Below, one piece after another: positions 56,649-64,000 of a stretch of DNA of 64,000 nucleotides. Source of the stretch: Xanthomonas prunicola (GTDB taxonomy: Bacteria > Pseudomonadota > Gammaproteobacteria > Xanthomonadales > Xanthomonadaceae); NCBI RefSeq assembly GCF_002846205.1, contig NZ_PHKV01000001.1, positions 434,001 to 498,000 of the forward strand, written 5' to 3'. Each line of letters opens with the position of its first letter. Within the stretch, counting starts at the first letter, position 1. The notes below the pieces were generated by a model, which was not told where the DNA came from, made no database searches, and saw only the letters and a list, made by a program, of their open reading frames with translations. A program made the position numbers and the translations under genes.

Positions 56649-56682
56649 GAGCGCGTGACGCCTCTATCAAGGCGACGCGCTC
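56649..56682 (+). promoter_or_regulatory. Strong hairpin in the leader of the glycan receptor gene
   Basis: GAGCGCGT pairs with ACGCGCTC, and GCCT with AGGC inside. It lies 26 bases before the ATG with no T-run, so it is not a standard terminator. It may affect translation or mRNA stability. Confidence 0.55.
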
Positions 56683-56708
56683 ACAGCACTAACCAATGAG
56701 GTTTAGCC

Positions 56709-59381
56709 ATGCACAGCCGCACCACGACGTTAGCACTCTGTATCACCGCCGCTCTGTACTGCTCCGGCTCTGCAATGGCTGCCGGACAAGAACAACAAGC
56801 CCCGGCCAGCGCGCCATCGGCCACCACCGAGCTGGATACCATCACCGTCACCGGCTACCGTGCGTCGCTGGAGAAGAGCCAGGCGGTCAAGCGCTCGTCC
56901 AACTCCATCGTCGATGCGATCAGCGCCGAAGACATCGGCAAGTTCCCGGACACCAATGCGGCCGAATCGCTGGCGCATCTGCCGGGCATCAGCGTCGACC
57001 GTCAGTTCGGCGAAGGCGAAAAGGTCAGCATCAACGGCACTGACCCGGCATTGAACCGCGTCCTGCTCAATGGCCAGACCATCGCCTCGGGCGACTGGGG
57101 TGGCAACCCGACCGACACCAGCGGCCGGACGTTCAACTACACGCTGCTGTCGCCGGAAATCATCGGCCTGATGGAGGTCTACAAGACCCCCGAAGCGCGC
57201 ATCGACGAAGGCTCGATCGGCGGCACCGTGATCGTGCACACCCGCAAGCCGCTGGACCTGCCCAAGAACACCATCCGCGGCTCGGTTGGCTACAACTACA
57301 ACGACCGCTCGGAAGAAGGCAATCCGCGCGCCTCGGCGCTGTGGAGCTGGAAGAACGACGACGAATCCTTCGGTGCGTTGATCTCTGCCACGCACGACAA
57401 GCAGGACCTGGCGCGCGCCGGTATCGAATACTTCGGCTACACCACTGGCGCCAACATTCCGCCCACCGCCACCATCACCGGCGACGGCAGCAATGTGGCC
57501 ACCGCGCGCGTGCCGGCCGGTATCAACAGCGCCTTCTTCCAGCAGACCCGCGAGCGCAACGGCCTGCAGGGTGCGTTGCAGTGGAAGCCCGACGAGCAGA
57601 ACGAATTCAATCTGACCGGCATCTACATCAAGGGCAAGTACAACAACTTCAGCGAATCGCGTTACGTCTGCCCAGCCTGTAACAACGACATCCAGAAGAT
57701 CACCAGCGCCAACGTCGAGAACGGCGTTGTCTCCTCGGCGACGGTATCGGACAACACCCGCGGCGGCGTCAACGATCAGCCATACGCACAGCTGGATGCG
57801 AACTATCGCGAAAGCACCGTGACCACCAAGAGCCTGAACCTGCGTCACGACTGGTCGGGTGAGAAGTGGGTGTTCACCACACAGGTCGGCGACACCCAGG
57901 CAACGGGCGGCAAGAATCCCGAATACCTGATGAAGTTCCTGATGACCGATGGCGGCTATAACTACGCCTTCGACGGCTCGCACACCGCAGTGAATTACGC
58001 CAATGGCGGTGCATCGAACTGGACGCTGCCCGGCTCGCCGGCAGGCCTTGCTGCAGGTTCGCAGGATGCCAGCGCCATGCAGGCCGGCGGCATCTTCTAT
58101 CAGAAGAGCAAGGACGAAGAGAAATACTTCCAGTGGGATGCAGCACGCGACCTGGCAGTTGGCCCGTTCACCAAACTGCTGTTCGGCTACAAGTACATCA
58201 ACCATAACAATGGCGTGGACGCACGCGGCAACCGCATCAACACCACAGATCCGGTGTCGCTGACCCAGTTCAACCCGGGCACCACGCCGAGCGGCCTGTA
58301 CGACGGTTTGGGTGCAAGTGGCGACCTGACCACCTGGCCGACCGCTAACCTGAGTTCGATCCGCAACTATCTGCTGTCGCAGCCGCAGGGCCCGTATCGT
58401 CCCGATTACGGCTCCTCGTTCGAGGTGAAGGAGATCACGCACAACTTCTACACCCAGTTGAACTACGAGACCGGCAAGTGGCGCGGCAACGTGGGCGTGC
58501 GTCTGGTCGACACCAGTGACAAATCGCTGTATTGGCAGACCGCCGATGGCGGTACCAACTACTCGCGCGTGGCCGAGAACAACGACTACCGCAAGGCGCT
58601 GCCGAGCTTAAACGTCGCCTATGACGTCACCGACGATGCCGTGCTGCGCTTCTCCGCTGCCAAGGTCATCGCACGTCCACGCTATGGCGATCTGGCGGGC
58701 ACCTTCAGCATCAACAGCGCCAACGGCAATCTCACCGCCGGCGGCGGCAACCCGGATCTGAAGCCGTACGAGTCCACCAACTACGACCTGGCTGCCGAGT
58801 GGTACTTCGCCCCGTCGAGCATGTTGTCCGGTGAAGTGTTCTATCGCGACATCAGCTCCTACATCGTCAACACTACCAGCCAGCAGCAGTTGACCGATCC
58901 GATCAGCGGCAACTCCGGTATCTACACGGTGACCTCGCCGATCAACGTCTCCGATGCCAAGGTCAAGGGTGCGTCGATCAACTACCAGCAGACCTTCGGC
59001 CTCGGCTTCGGATTGCAGGCGAACTACACGTTTGCCAAATCCGATGCGAGCTCGGGCTTGAACCTGCCCTACCTGTCGCGCGATACCTACAACGTGATCC
59101 CGTATTGGGAACACGGCGACTGGACGGTGCGCGTGAACTACAGCTACCGCTCCAAGTACTTCACCCAGATCGGACGCCTGGGATCGGAAGACTTCGCAGA
59201 CAGCTACAAGCAGCTGGATTTGACCGCCTCGTATCAGATCACCGACTACATGGGCCTCACCTTCGGCGCCACCAATCTGCTGGATTCCACCTACCGCTTG
59301 TACAGCGGAACCAGGGACACCCCGACGGCGTTCTACAAGAACGGTCGTGGCTACCAGGCCCAGCTGAACTTCAAGTTCTGA
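56709..59381 (+). CDS. TonB-dependent receptor of the N-glycan locus
   Basis: This 890-residue outer-membrane receptor has a signal peptide (ALCITAALYCSGSAMAAG), the TonB box LDTITVTGYRASLEKS, a plug with KFPDTNAAESLAHLPGISVD and a barrel ending GYQAQLNFKF. It belongs to the subfamily that imports oligosaccharides in Xanthomonas. Glycosidase genes for N-glycan follow directly, so it probably takes up N-glycan fragments. The start follows GAGG. A long leader carries an operator-like site and a hairpin; a strong terminator follows. Confidence 0.95.
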   Translation: MHSRTTTLALCITAALYCSGSAMAAGQEQQAPASAPSATTELDTITVTGYRASLEKSQAVKRSSNSIVDAISAEDIGKFPDTNAAESLAHLPGISVDRQFGEGEKVSINGTDPALNRVLLNGQTIASGDWGGNPTDTSGRTFNYTLLSPEIIGLMEVYKTPEARIDEGSIGGTVIVHTRKPLDLPKNTIRGSVGYNYNDRSEEGNPRASALWSWKNDDESFGALISATHDKQDLARAGIEYFGYTTGANIPPTATITGDGSNVATARVPAGINSAFFQQTRERNGLQGALQWKPDEQNEFNLTGIYIKGKYNNFSESRYVCPACNNDIQKITSANVENGVVSSATVSDNTRGGVNDQPYAQLDANYRESTVTTKSLNLRHDWSGEKWVFTTQVGDTQATGGKNPEYLMKFLMTDGGYNYAFDGSHTAVNYANGGASNWTLPGSPAGLAAGSQDASAMQAGGIFYQKSKDEEKYFQWDAARDLAVGPFTKLLFGYKYINHNNGVDARGNRINTTDPVSLTQFNPGTTPSGLYDGLGASGDLTTWPTANLSSIRNYLLSQPQGPYRPDYGSSFEVKEITHNFYTQLNYETGKWRGNVGVRLVDTSDKSLYWQTADGGTNYSRVAENNDYRKALPSLNVAYDVTDDAVLRFSAAKVIARPRYGDLAGTFSINSANGNLTAGGGNPDLKPYESTNYDLAAEWYFAPSSMLSGEVFYRDISSYIVNTTSQQQLTDPISGNSGIYTVTSPINVSDAKVKGASINYQQTFGLGFGLQANYTFAKSDASSGLNLPYLSRDTYNVIPYWEHGDWTVRVNYSYRSKYFTQIGRLGSEDFADSYKQLDLTASYQITDYMGLTFGATNLLDSTYRLYSGTRDTPTAFYKNGRGYQAQLNFKF

Positions 59382-59391
59382 TGTAGTACCG

Positions 59392-59429
59392 GCGCGCCAC
59401 CGACCCTCCACGGTGGCGCGCTTTTTTTT
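59392..59429 (+). terminator. Rho-independent terminator after the glycan receptor gene
   Basis: A perfect 11-bp stem, GCGCGCCACCG / CGGTGGCGCGC, is followed by eight T. It may reduce rather than stop transcription into the glycosidase genes. Confidence 0.92.
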
Positions 59430-59587
59430 GACCTGTCCGCTGTAAACAGCGGCAGGTCGTCGTTGTACCAAGGAGTGGGACTGGCCACGCCCCTTCGCAG
59501 CTGAGGGAGCATGGCCAGGTCTGCTTTTGCCATTCACGCGCGGCCGCAACATGACCGATGCGTTTCGCTTACAGGAGTGCAGTTCCC

Positions 59588-61273
59588 ATGACGACCGATA
59601 GCCGCCAGTTCGCGGCTCCATCCCGCCGCCACGCCGGAGCTGCACCCAGGAGTCGAATGCTTGCGTTCGCTCTACTGCTCGCGCTGCCGGCGCTCCAGGT
59701 CAATGCGGCGCAATCGCCGACCGCCCCGACGGCCACCACGCTGAGCCCAGAAGCGATCGATCAGCAGTGGCTCGATGCCACCGCCGCCTACGCGCCCGAA
59801 CGCGAGCGTCTGGTGCGCGAAGCCGAAGCCGGCGCACGCAAGGGCCCGTTCCGCCCCGACTGGGCGGCGCTGAAGGCCTATCAATCGCCGGCGTGGTACG
59901 ACAACGCCAAGTTCGGCATCTTCATCCATTGGGGCGTGTTCTCGGTGCCGGCATTCGGCAGCGAGTGGTATTCGCGCAACATGTATCTGCAAGGCTCCAA
60001 GGAATTTGCCCATCACGTGGCCACCTATGGACCGCAGGCGAGCTCCGGCTACAAGGATCTGATTCCCAAGTTCACCGCGCCCAAGTTCGATCCGAATGGC
60101 TGGGCCAAGCTGTTCCGGCAATCCGGCGCGCGCTATGTGGTGCCGGTGGCCGAGCACCATGACGGCTTCGCGCTGTACGACTCCAAGTTGTCCGACTGGA
60201 CCGCGATGAAGATGGGTCCCAAGCGCGACCTGTTGGGCGAGTTGTCCAAGGCGATTCGCGCGCAGGGGCTGCACTTCGGCTTGTCATCGCATCGCGCGGA
60301 ACACAACTGGTTCTTCGACGGCGGGCGCACGTTCGATTCGGACGTCAACGACCCGCGCTATGCCGCGCTGTACGGCCCGGCGCAAGTGCGTTTGCCGGGC
60401 AGGGACGATGCTGATGTGGCCAACGACTGGACGCCGGTATCGCAGGCCTGGCTGGACGATTGGTTGGCCCGCACTACCGAATTGATCGACACCTATCAGC
60501 CGGACCTGATCTATTTCGATTGGTGGATCGCGCACCCCACTTTCCGTCGCAGCCTGCCGACGATGCTGGCGTATTACTATAACCAGGGCGCGGCGCGCAC
60601 CGAAGCCGATCGCGGCGTGGTGGTGAACTACAAGCTCGGCGCATTTCCCGAAGGTGCCGGCACGCTGGATATCGAGCGCGGTCAGCTCACCGGCATCCAT
60701 CCCACCCATTGGCAGACCGACACCTCGGTGAGCAATGCGTCGTGGGGTTACATCGAAAACGACACCTACAAGTCGCCGACCTTCATCATCCACATGCTGG
60801 CCGACGTGGTGGCCAAGAACGGCAACCTGATGCTCAACATCGGCCCGCGCGCGGATGGCTCGATTCCGGATACCGAGCGCGGCATCCTGCTTTCGATCGG
60901 GCGTTGGCTCAAGACCAACGGCAGCGCGATCTACGACAGCAAGCCCTGGCGCGTGTATGGCGAAGGCCCCACTGAAGTGGTGGGCGGCACCTTCCAGGAC
61001 GTCAAGACCAAGCCGTACACAGCCGAAGATTTCCGCTTCACCACCCGCGATGGCGCGCTGTATGCGATCGAACTCGGTTGGCCGAGTCATGGCGAAGCAG
61101 TGATCCGCTCGCTCAACGCCGCCGATGGCGTGCGCGCTGTGACCCTGCTGGCCAACGGCAAGAAGATCCCGTTCGAGCAACGCGCCGATGGCCTGCATCT
61201 GCGGTTGCCGGTCAAGCCAGTTGGCGAGAGCGCCTACGTCTTCCGCATCGACCTTTCCTCCCCCACTCCCTGA
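59588..61273 (+). CDS. GH29 alpha-L-fucosidase
   Basis: This 561-residue exported protein has a signal peptide (LAFALLLALPALQVNA) and a GH29 catalytic domain with FGIFIHWGVFSVPAFGSEWY, EHHDGFALYDSKLSDW and the probable nucleophile Asp in LIYFDWWI. It removes alpha-linked fucose, here plausibly the core fucose of plant N-glycans. The start at 59588 follows AGGAG (spacing 12); an upstream in-frame ATG at 59558 is less likely. It is probably transcribed with the next gene, 15 bases downstream. Confidence 0.95.
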   Translation: MTTDSRQFAAPSRRHAGAAPRSRMLAFALLLALPALQVNAAQSPTAPTATTLSPEAIDQQWLDATAAYAPERERLVREAEAGARKGPFRPDWAALKAYQSPAWYDNAKFGIFIHWGVFSVPAFGSEWYSRNMYLQGSKEFAHHVATYGPQASSGYKDLIPKFTAPKFDPNGWAKLFRQSGARYVVPVAEHHDGFALYDSKLSDWTAMKMGPKRDLLGELSKAIRAQGLHFGLSSHRAEHNWFFDGGRTFDSDVNDPRYAALYGPAQVRLPGRDDADVANDWTPVSQAWLDDWLARTTELIDTYQPDLIYFDWWIAHPTFRRSLPTMLAYYYNQGAARTEADRGVVVNYKLGAFPEGAGTLDIERGQLTGIHPTHWQTDTSVSNASWGYIENDTYKSPTFIIHMLADVVAKNGNLMLNIGPRADGSIPDTERGILLSIGRWLKTNGSAIYDSKPWRVYGEGPTEVVGGTFQDVKTKPYTAEDFRFTTRDGALYAIELGWPSHGEAVIRSLNAADGVRAVTLLANGKKIPFEQRADGLHLRLPVKPVGESAYVFRIDLSSPTP

Positions 61274-61288
61274 CGGATGTTGTCTTTC

Positions 61289-62344
61289 ATGAGTAAGCGA
61301 TTGACCTGGATATTGCTTGCGCTGGCATTTGCCTGCGCCCCGGCCCTGGCCAAGAATCCCACTGCGTTGTTCTATCTGATGAACACGCAGAAATCGACCA
61401 ACTCGTTCATCGCCAACGTCGATAAGATCGATGTGGTGGTGCCCACCTGGTACGGCGTGGACCAGAACGGCCTGGTCAACGGCACCCCCAACATGTATCT
61501 GTATGACATCGCCAAACAGCACAAGCTGCGGGTGATGCCGATCCTGTCGATGACGACCGGTCGCGAAGGCTTCCACAAGCTGATGCACGACGAAGCCGCC
61601 AAGAAGCGCATGATCGAATCGCTGCTGATCCATGGCAAACGGCACAAGTACTACGGTTTCCAGTTCGATTTTGAAAACATCGCCTGGACCGACCGCGACG
61701 CCTACACGCTGATGGTCAAGCAGACCGCCGACGCGCTGCATAAAGCCGGTTTCAAGATGTCGGTCGCCGTGGTGCCGAATGCATCGGGCTATGCCGAGGG
61801 CGGTCAGTTCTCCAAGTGGATGTGGGAATACTGGCGCGGCGCATATGACCTCAAGGCGCTGGGCCAGGCGGTGGATCTGGTCAGCCTGATGACCTACGAC
61901 CAGCACACGCGCTGGACCACGCCAGGCCCGGTCGATGGCATGGTGTGGATGAAGAAGCACCTGGATTACGCCATCACCCAGGTGCCCAAGGACAAGCTGT
62001 CGCTGGGCATCGCCACCTACGGCTACCGCTGGTACACCGGCAATCCGGTCAAGGAAGACGGCACCGAGGCGTCGAATATTTCGGCAACCTACATCGATGC
62101 CGACGAATCCTTCCCGCTGGCGATCGAACAGAACGCCACCGTGCAGTGGGATCCGGTCGAGCAGGAATCGTGGTTCTACTTCTACCGCGACGACATGCGT
62201 GAGTGGGTGTTCCGCCCTGACGCTAGAAGCTTCAAGGCACGTTACGAACTGACCAAGCAGTACGGGCTGGAAGGTTTCAGTTGCTGGGTGCTGGGCGCCG
62301 AAGACCCGAAGGTGTGGGACGAACTGCCGACTGCGCAGCGCTAA
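61289..62344 (+). CDS. GH18 family glycoside hydrolase
   Basis: This 351-residue protein has a signal peptide (WILLALAFACAPALA) and a TIM barrel. The GH18 motif is YYGFQFDFENI, in which the Glu is the catalytic acid and the preceding Asp residues match DxxDxE. LMTYDQH and SCWVLGAEDPKVW are typical later strands. GH18 includes chitinases and endo-beta-N-acetylglucosaminidases; in this locus an enzyme that cuts the chitobiose core of N-glycans is most likely. An in-frame ATG at 61277 is also possible. It follows GH29 closely. Confidence 0.92.
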   Translation: MSKRLTWILLALAFACAPALAKNPTALFYLMNTQKSTNSFIANVDKIDVVVPTWYGVDQNGLVNGTPNMYLYDIAKQHKLRVMPILSMTTGREGFHKLMHDEAAKKRMIESLLIHGKRHKYYGFQFDFENIAWTDRDAYTLMVKQTADALHKAGFKMSVAVVPNASGYAEGGQFSKWMWEYWRGAYDLKALGQAVDLVSLMTYDQHTRWTTPGPVDGMVWMKKHLDYAITQVPKDKLSLGIATYGYRWYTGNPVKEDGTEASNISATYIDADESFPLAIEQNATVQWDPVEQESWFYFYRDDMREWVFRPDARSFKARYELTKQYGLEGFSCWVLGAEDPKVWDELPTAQR

Positions 62345-62741
62345 GCGCAGTCAGCAACACGACTGCGCACGCGCTAGCCGGGTGCGGCCGGTGTTCGGAA
62401 TCGGGGTGTCTCACGCGTACATTCCGGTTCTAAGCGTGCCGTCCACGCCCAGCGGGCAACTGCTCGCTACGTTTTGGTCGCCGCTCTAAGCGAGATGACG
62501 CAACGCTGCACCTACTTTACGGGCGCGGCTAGCAGTGGAATCGGACTGCATGTACTGCACCCGGCTCCTGCGCTATCCGCGCTCGTTTTGCAGTGACCGA
62601 TGACGTTGTATTGGCCGCTCTACCACGCAGTCGCTACGCTGCGCACCGGGACGAAGCGTGCGCCAGTCCCTGCGCCTTCCGACACGGCTTTGCTACTGTG
62701 CGTGGCTGCCGTGTACCGCCGCCACATCGGGATGTGATTGC
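62345..62741. other. Gene-free stretch between GH18 and GH20 genes
   Basis: There is no supported gene in these 397 bases and no clear terminator. Short open frames lack ribosome sites and family features. The GH20 gene may have its own promoter here, but I see no good -35/-10 pair. Confidence 0.4.
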
Positions 62742-64000
62742 ATGATGTCGAACTCCGCACCCACCACACGCCTGACAGCAGTCGCGCCGTTAGCCTCGCG
62801 CCTGCTTGCGCTCGTGTTCGCAGCAGCGTCGCTGGGCGGCTGCGAACGACGTGCGCCAGGCACCTCGCCCGCCGTCGCAACGGCGGGCGCTGCTGGCGCT
62901 GCAACAGCAGTCAGCGCGAGTGCACCGTTGCCGCTGATTCCTGCAGCAGTCCAGGTCAAGCGCGGTAGCGGCAGCGTCACGGTGGGCACCGGTACGGTGA
63001 TCTCGATCGTGCCTGGCGATGCCGATGCACGTCGCAGTGCCGAACATCTAGCCGATCTGCTGCAACGCACACGCGGGCTGCGGTTGGAAGTGCGCGCCGA
63101 AACCAGCGCATCGCCGGGCAGCATCCGCCTGGAACGCAGCGCGCAGGCACCAGTGGCGCACAAGGAAGGTTACAGCCTGGATGTCGATGCCAACGGCGTG
63201 CGCATTGCCGCGCGCGATGGTGCCGGCTTGCTGTACGGCGCGATCAGCGCCTGGCAATTGATGACACCGGATGCGCGCAAGGGCCAGATCCAGCTGCCGT
63301 CGGTGGCGATCCGCGACTGGCCGCGTTTCAGCTGGCGCGGCCAGCATCTGGATGTGGCCCGTCATTTTCATGATGTGGATACGGTCAAGCATGTGCTCGA
63401 CACGATGGCCCTGCACAAGCTCAACGTGCTGCATTGGCATCTCACCGACGACCAGGGCTGGCGTATCGAGATCAAGCGCTATCCCAAACTCACCGAGGTG
63501 GGCGCATGGCGCACTCCGCCCGGTGGCGGCCAGCACGGCACGCCGCAGCGGTATGGCGGTTTCTACACGCAGGAACAGATCAGCGAGATCGTCGCGTATG
63601 CGGCACGCCTGCACATCACCGTGCTGCCCGAACTGGACATGCCCGGGCATGCGCAGGCGGCGGTTGCCGCCTATCCGGAAGACGTGGGCGTCCCCCGCGT
63701 ACGCACGCAAGTGGGCGTTGACTGGGGCGTCAATCCGTACCTGTTCAACACCAGCGAACGCAGCCTGACCTTCATCACCAATGTGCTGGATGAAGTGCTG
63801 ACGTTGTTCCCGTCGACCTACATCCACATCGGCGGCGATGAAGCAGTCAAGGATCAATGGGAAGCCTCGCCGGCAGTGCGCGCACAGATGCGCAAGCTCG
63901 GGATCAAGGACGCGCATGCGATGCAGGGCTGGTTCAACGAACAGCTTGCGGCCTACCTCACCAAGCACGGCCGGCGCATGATCGGCTGGGATGAAATTCT
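62742..64000 (+). CDS. GH20 beta-N-acetylhexosaminidase lipoprotein (partial)
   Basis: The first 419 codons are present. A lipoprotein signal with lipobox LGGC (Cys near 37) is followed by the GH20 N-terminal domain (about 70-200) and the start of the catalytic barrel: FSWRGQHLDVARHFHDVD, LHWHLTDDQGWRIEIK and the catalytic pair HIGGDE near residue 365. It removes terminal N-acetylhexosamine from glycans at the cell envelope. The protein runs past the right edge. It continues the glycan-degradation locus, where further mannosidase-type genes are expected beyond the window. Confidence 0.93.
   Translation, partial: MMSNSAPTTRLTAVAPLASRLLALVFAAASLGGCERRAPGTSPAVATAGAAGAATAVSASAPLPLIPAAVQVKRGSGSVTVGTGTVISIVPGDADARRSAEHLADLLQRTRGLRLEVRAETSASPGSIRLERSAQAPVAHKEGYSLDVDANGVRIAARDGAGLLYGAISAWQLMTPDARKGQIQLPSVAIRDWPRFSWRGQHLDVARHFHDVDTVKHVLDTMALHKLNVLHWHLTDDQGWRIEIKRYPKLTEVGAWRTPPGGGQHGTPQRYGGFYTQEQISEIVAYAARLHITVLPELDMPGHAQAAVAAYPEDVGVPRVRTQVGVDWGVNPYLFNTSERSLTFITNVLDEVLTLFPSTYIHIGGDEAVKDQWEASPAVRAQMRKLGIKDAHAMQGWFNEQLAAYLTKHGRRMIGWDEI

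Noticed and set aside
56730..58442. Long minus-strand open frame (570 codons)
   Set aside because: Antisense to the TonB receptor gene; no ribosome site or motifs.
60284..61960. Long minus-strand open frame (558 codons)
   Set aside because: Antisense to the GH29 and GH18 genes.

Overview
The window is high-GC chromosomal DNA from a gammaproteobacterium, almost certainly a Xanthomonas. The signs are two large TonB-dependent receptors, a glycoside hydrolase locus like the plant N-glycan (nix) cluster of Xanthomonas campestris, Xanthomonas-type REP repeats, and a metX-metB-hom operon led by a SAM-I riboswitch. The species cannot be fixed by reading alone. No tRNA, rRNA, CRISPR array, insertion sequence or prophage was seen.

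Positions 1-13.4 kb (minus strand) hold four consecutive paralogous hybrid sensor histidine kinases of about 1190 residues each; the first runs off the left edge. Each has a signal peptide, a periplasmic two-component propeller, a Y_Y_Y domain, one membrane helix, HisKA, HATPase_c and a C-terminal receiver, and none has a DNA-binding output domain. From 13.5 to 16.5 kb lie a YceI / cytochrome b561 / YceI operon, a cold-shock-Excalibur fusion protein and a small glutaredoxin-like gene. From 16.6 to 24 kb lie sdaA, an exported alpha/beta hydrolase, the metX-metB-hom operon (ATGA overlaps, promoter, SAM-I riboswitch and an upstream palindrome) and a LytM peptidase.

From 24 to 32.6 kb are housekeeping and envelope genes: prfC, an HlyIII-family gene, an AsmA-family gene, mtgA / glycosyltransferase / CBS gene, hslO and an orphan exported protein. 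A TonB receptor follows, then a TetR gene divergent from a hydrolase-fadE operon with three matching palindromic sites between them. From 40 to 46 kb are a DUF1304 gene, an ATP/ADP-translocase-like MFS gene, a serine beta-lactamase-fold hydrolase and a lysine-rich histone H1-like gene with a strong A-tract promoter. From 46 to 54.7 kb are gcvH, gcvT, an NfeD/SPFH pair, a YnfA-like gene, mazG, cysQ, nudE and, divergently, bioA-rsmE.

The right end (55-64 kb) is a carbohydrate-utilisation locus: glk, then a TonB receptor, a GH29 fucosidase, a GH18-type enzyme and a GH20 hexosaminidase lipoprotein cut by the right edge. Two near-identical palindromes, one in front of glk and one in front of the receptor, suggest shared control by one repressor. 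Together these genes fit import and stepwise trimming of N-glycans with glucose phosphorylation downstream.
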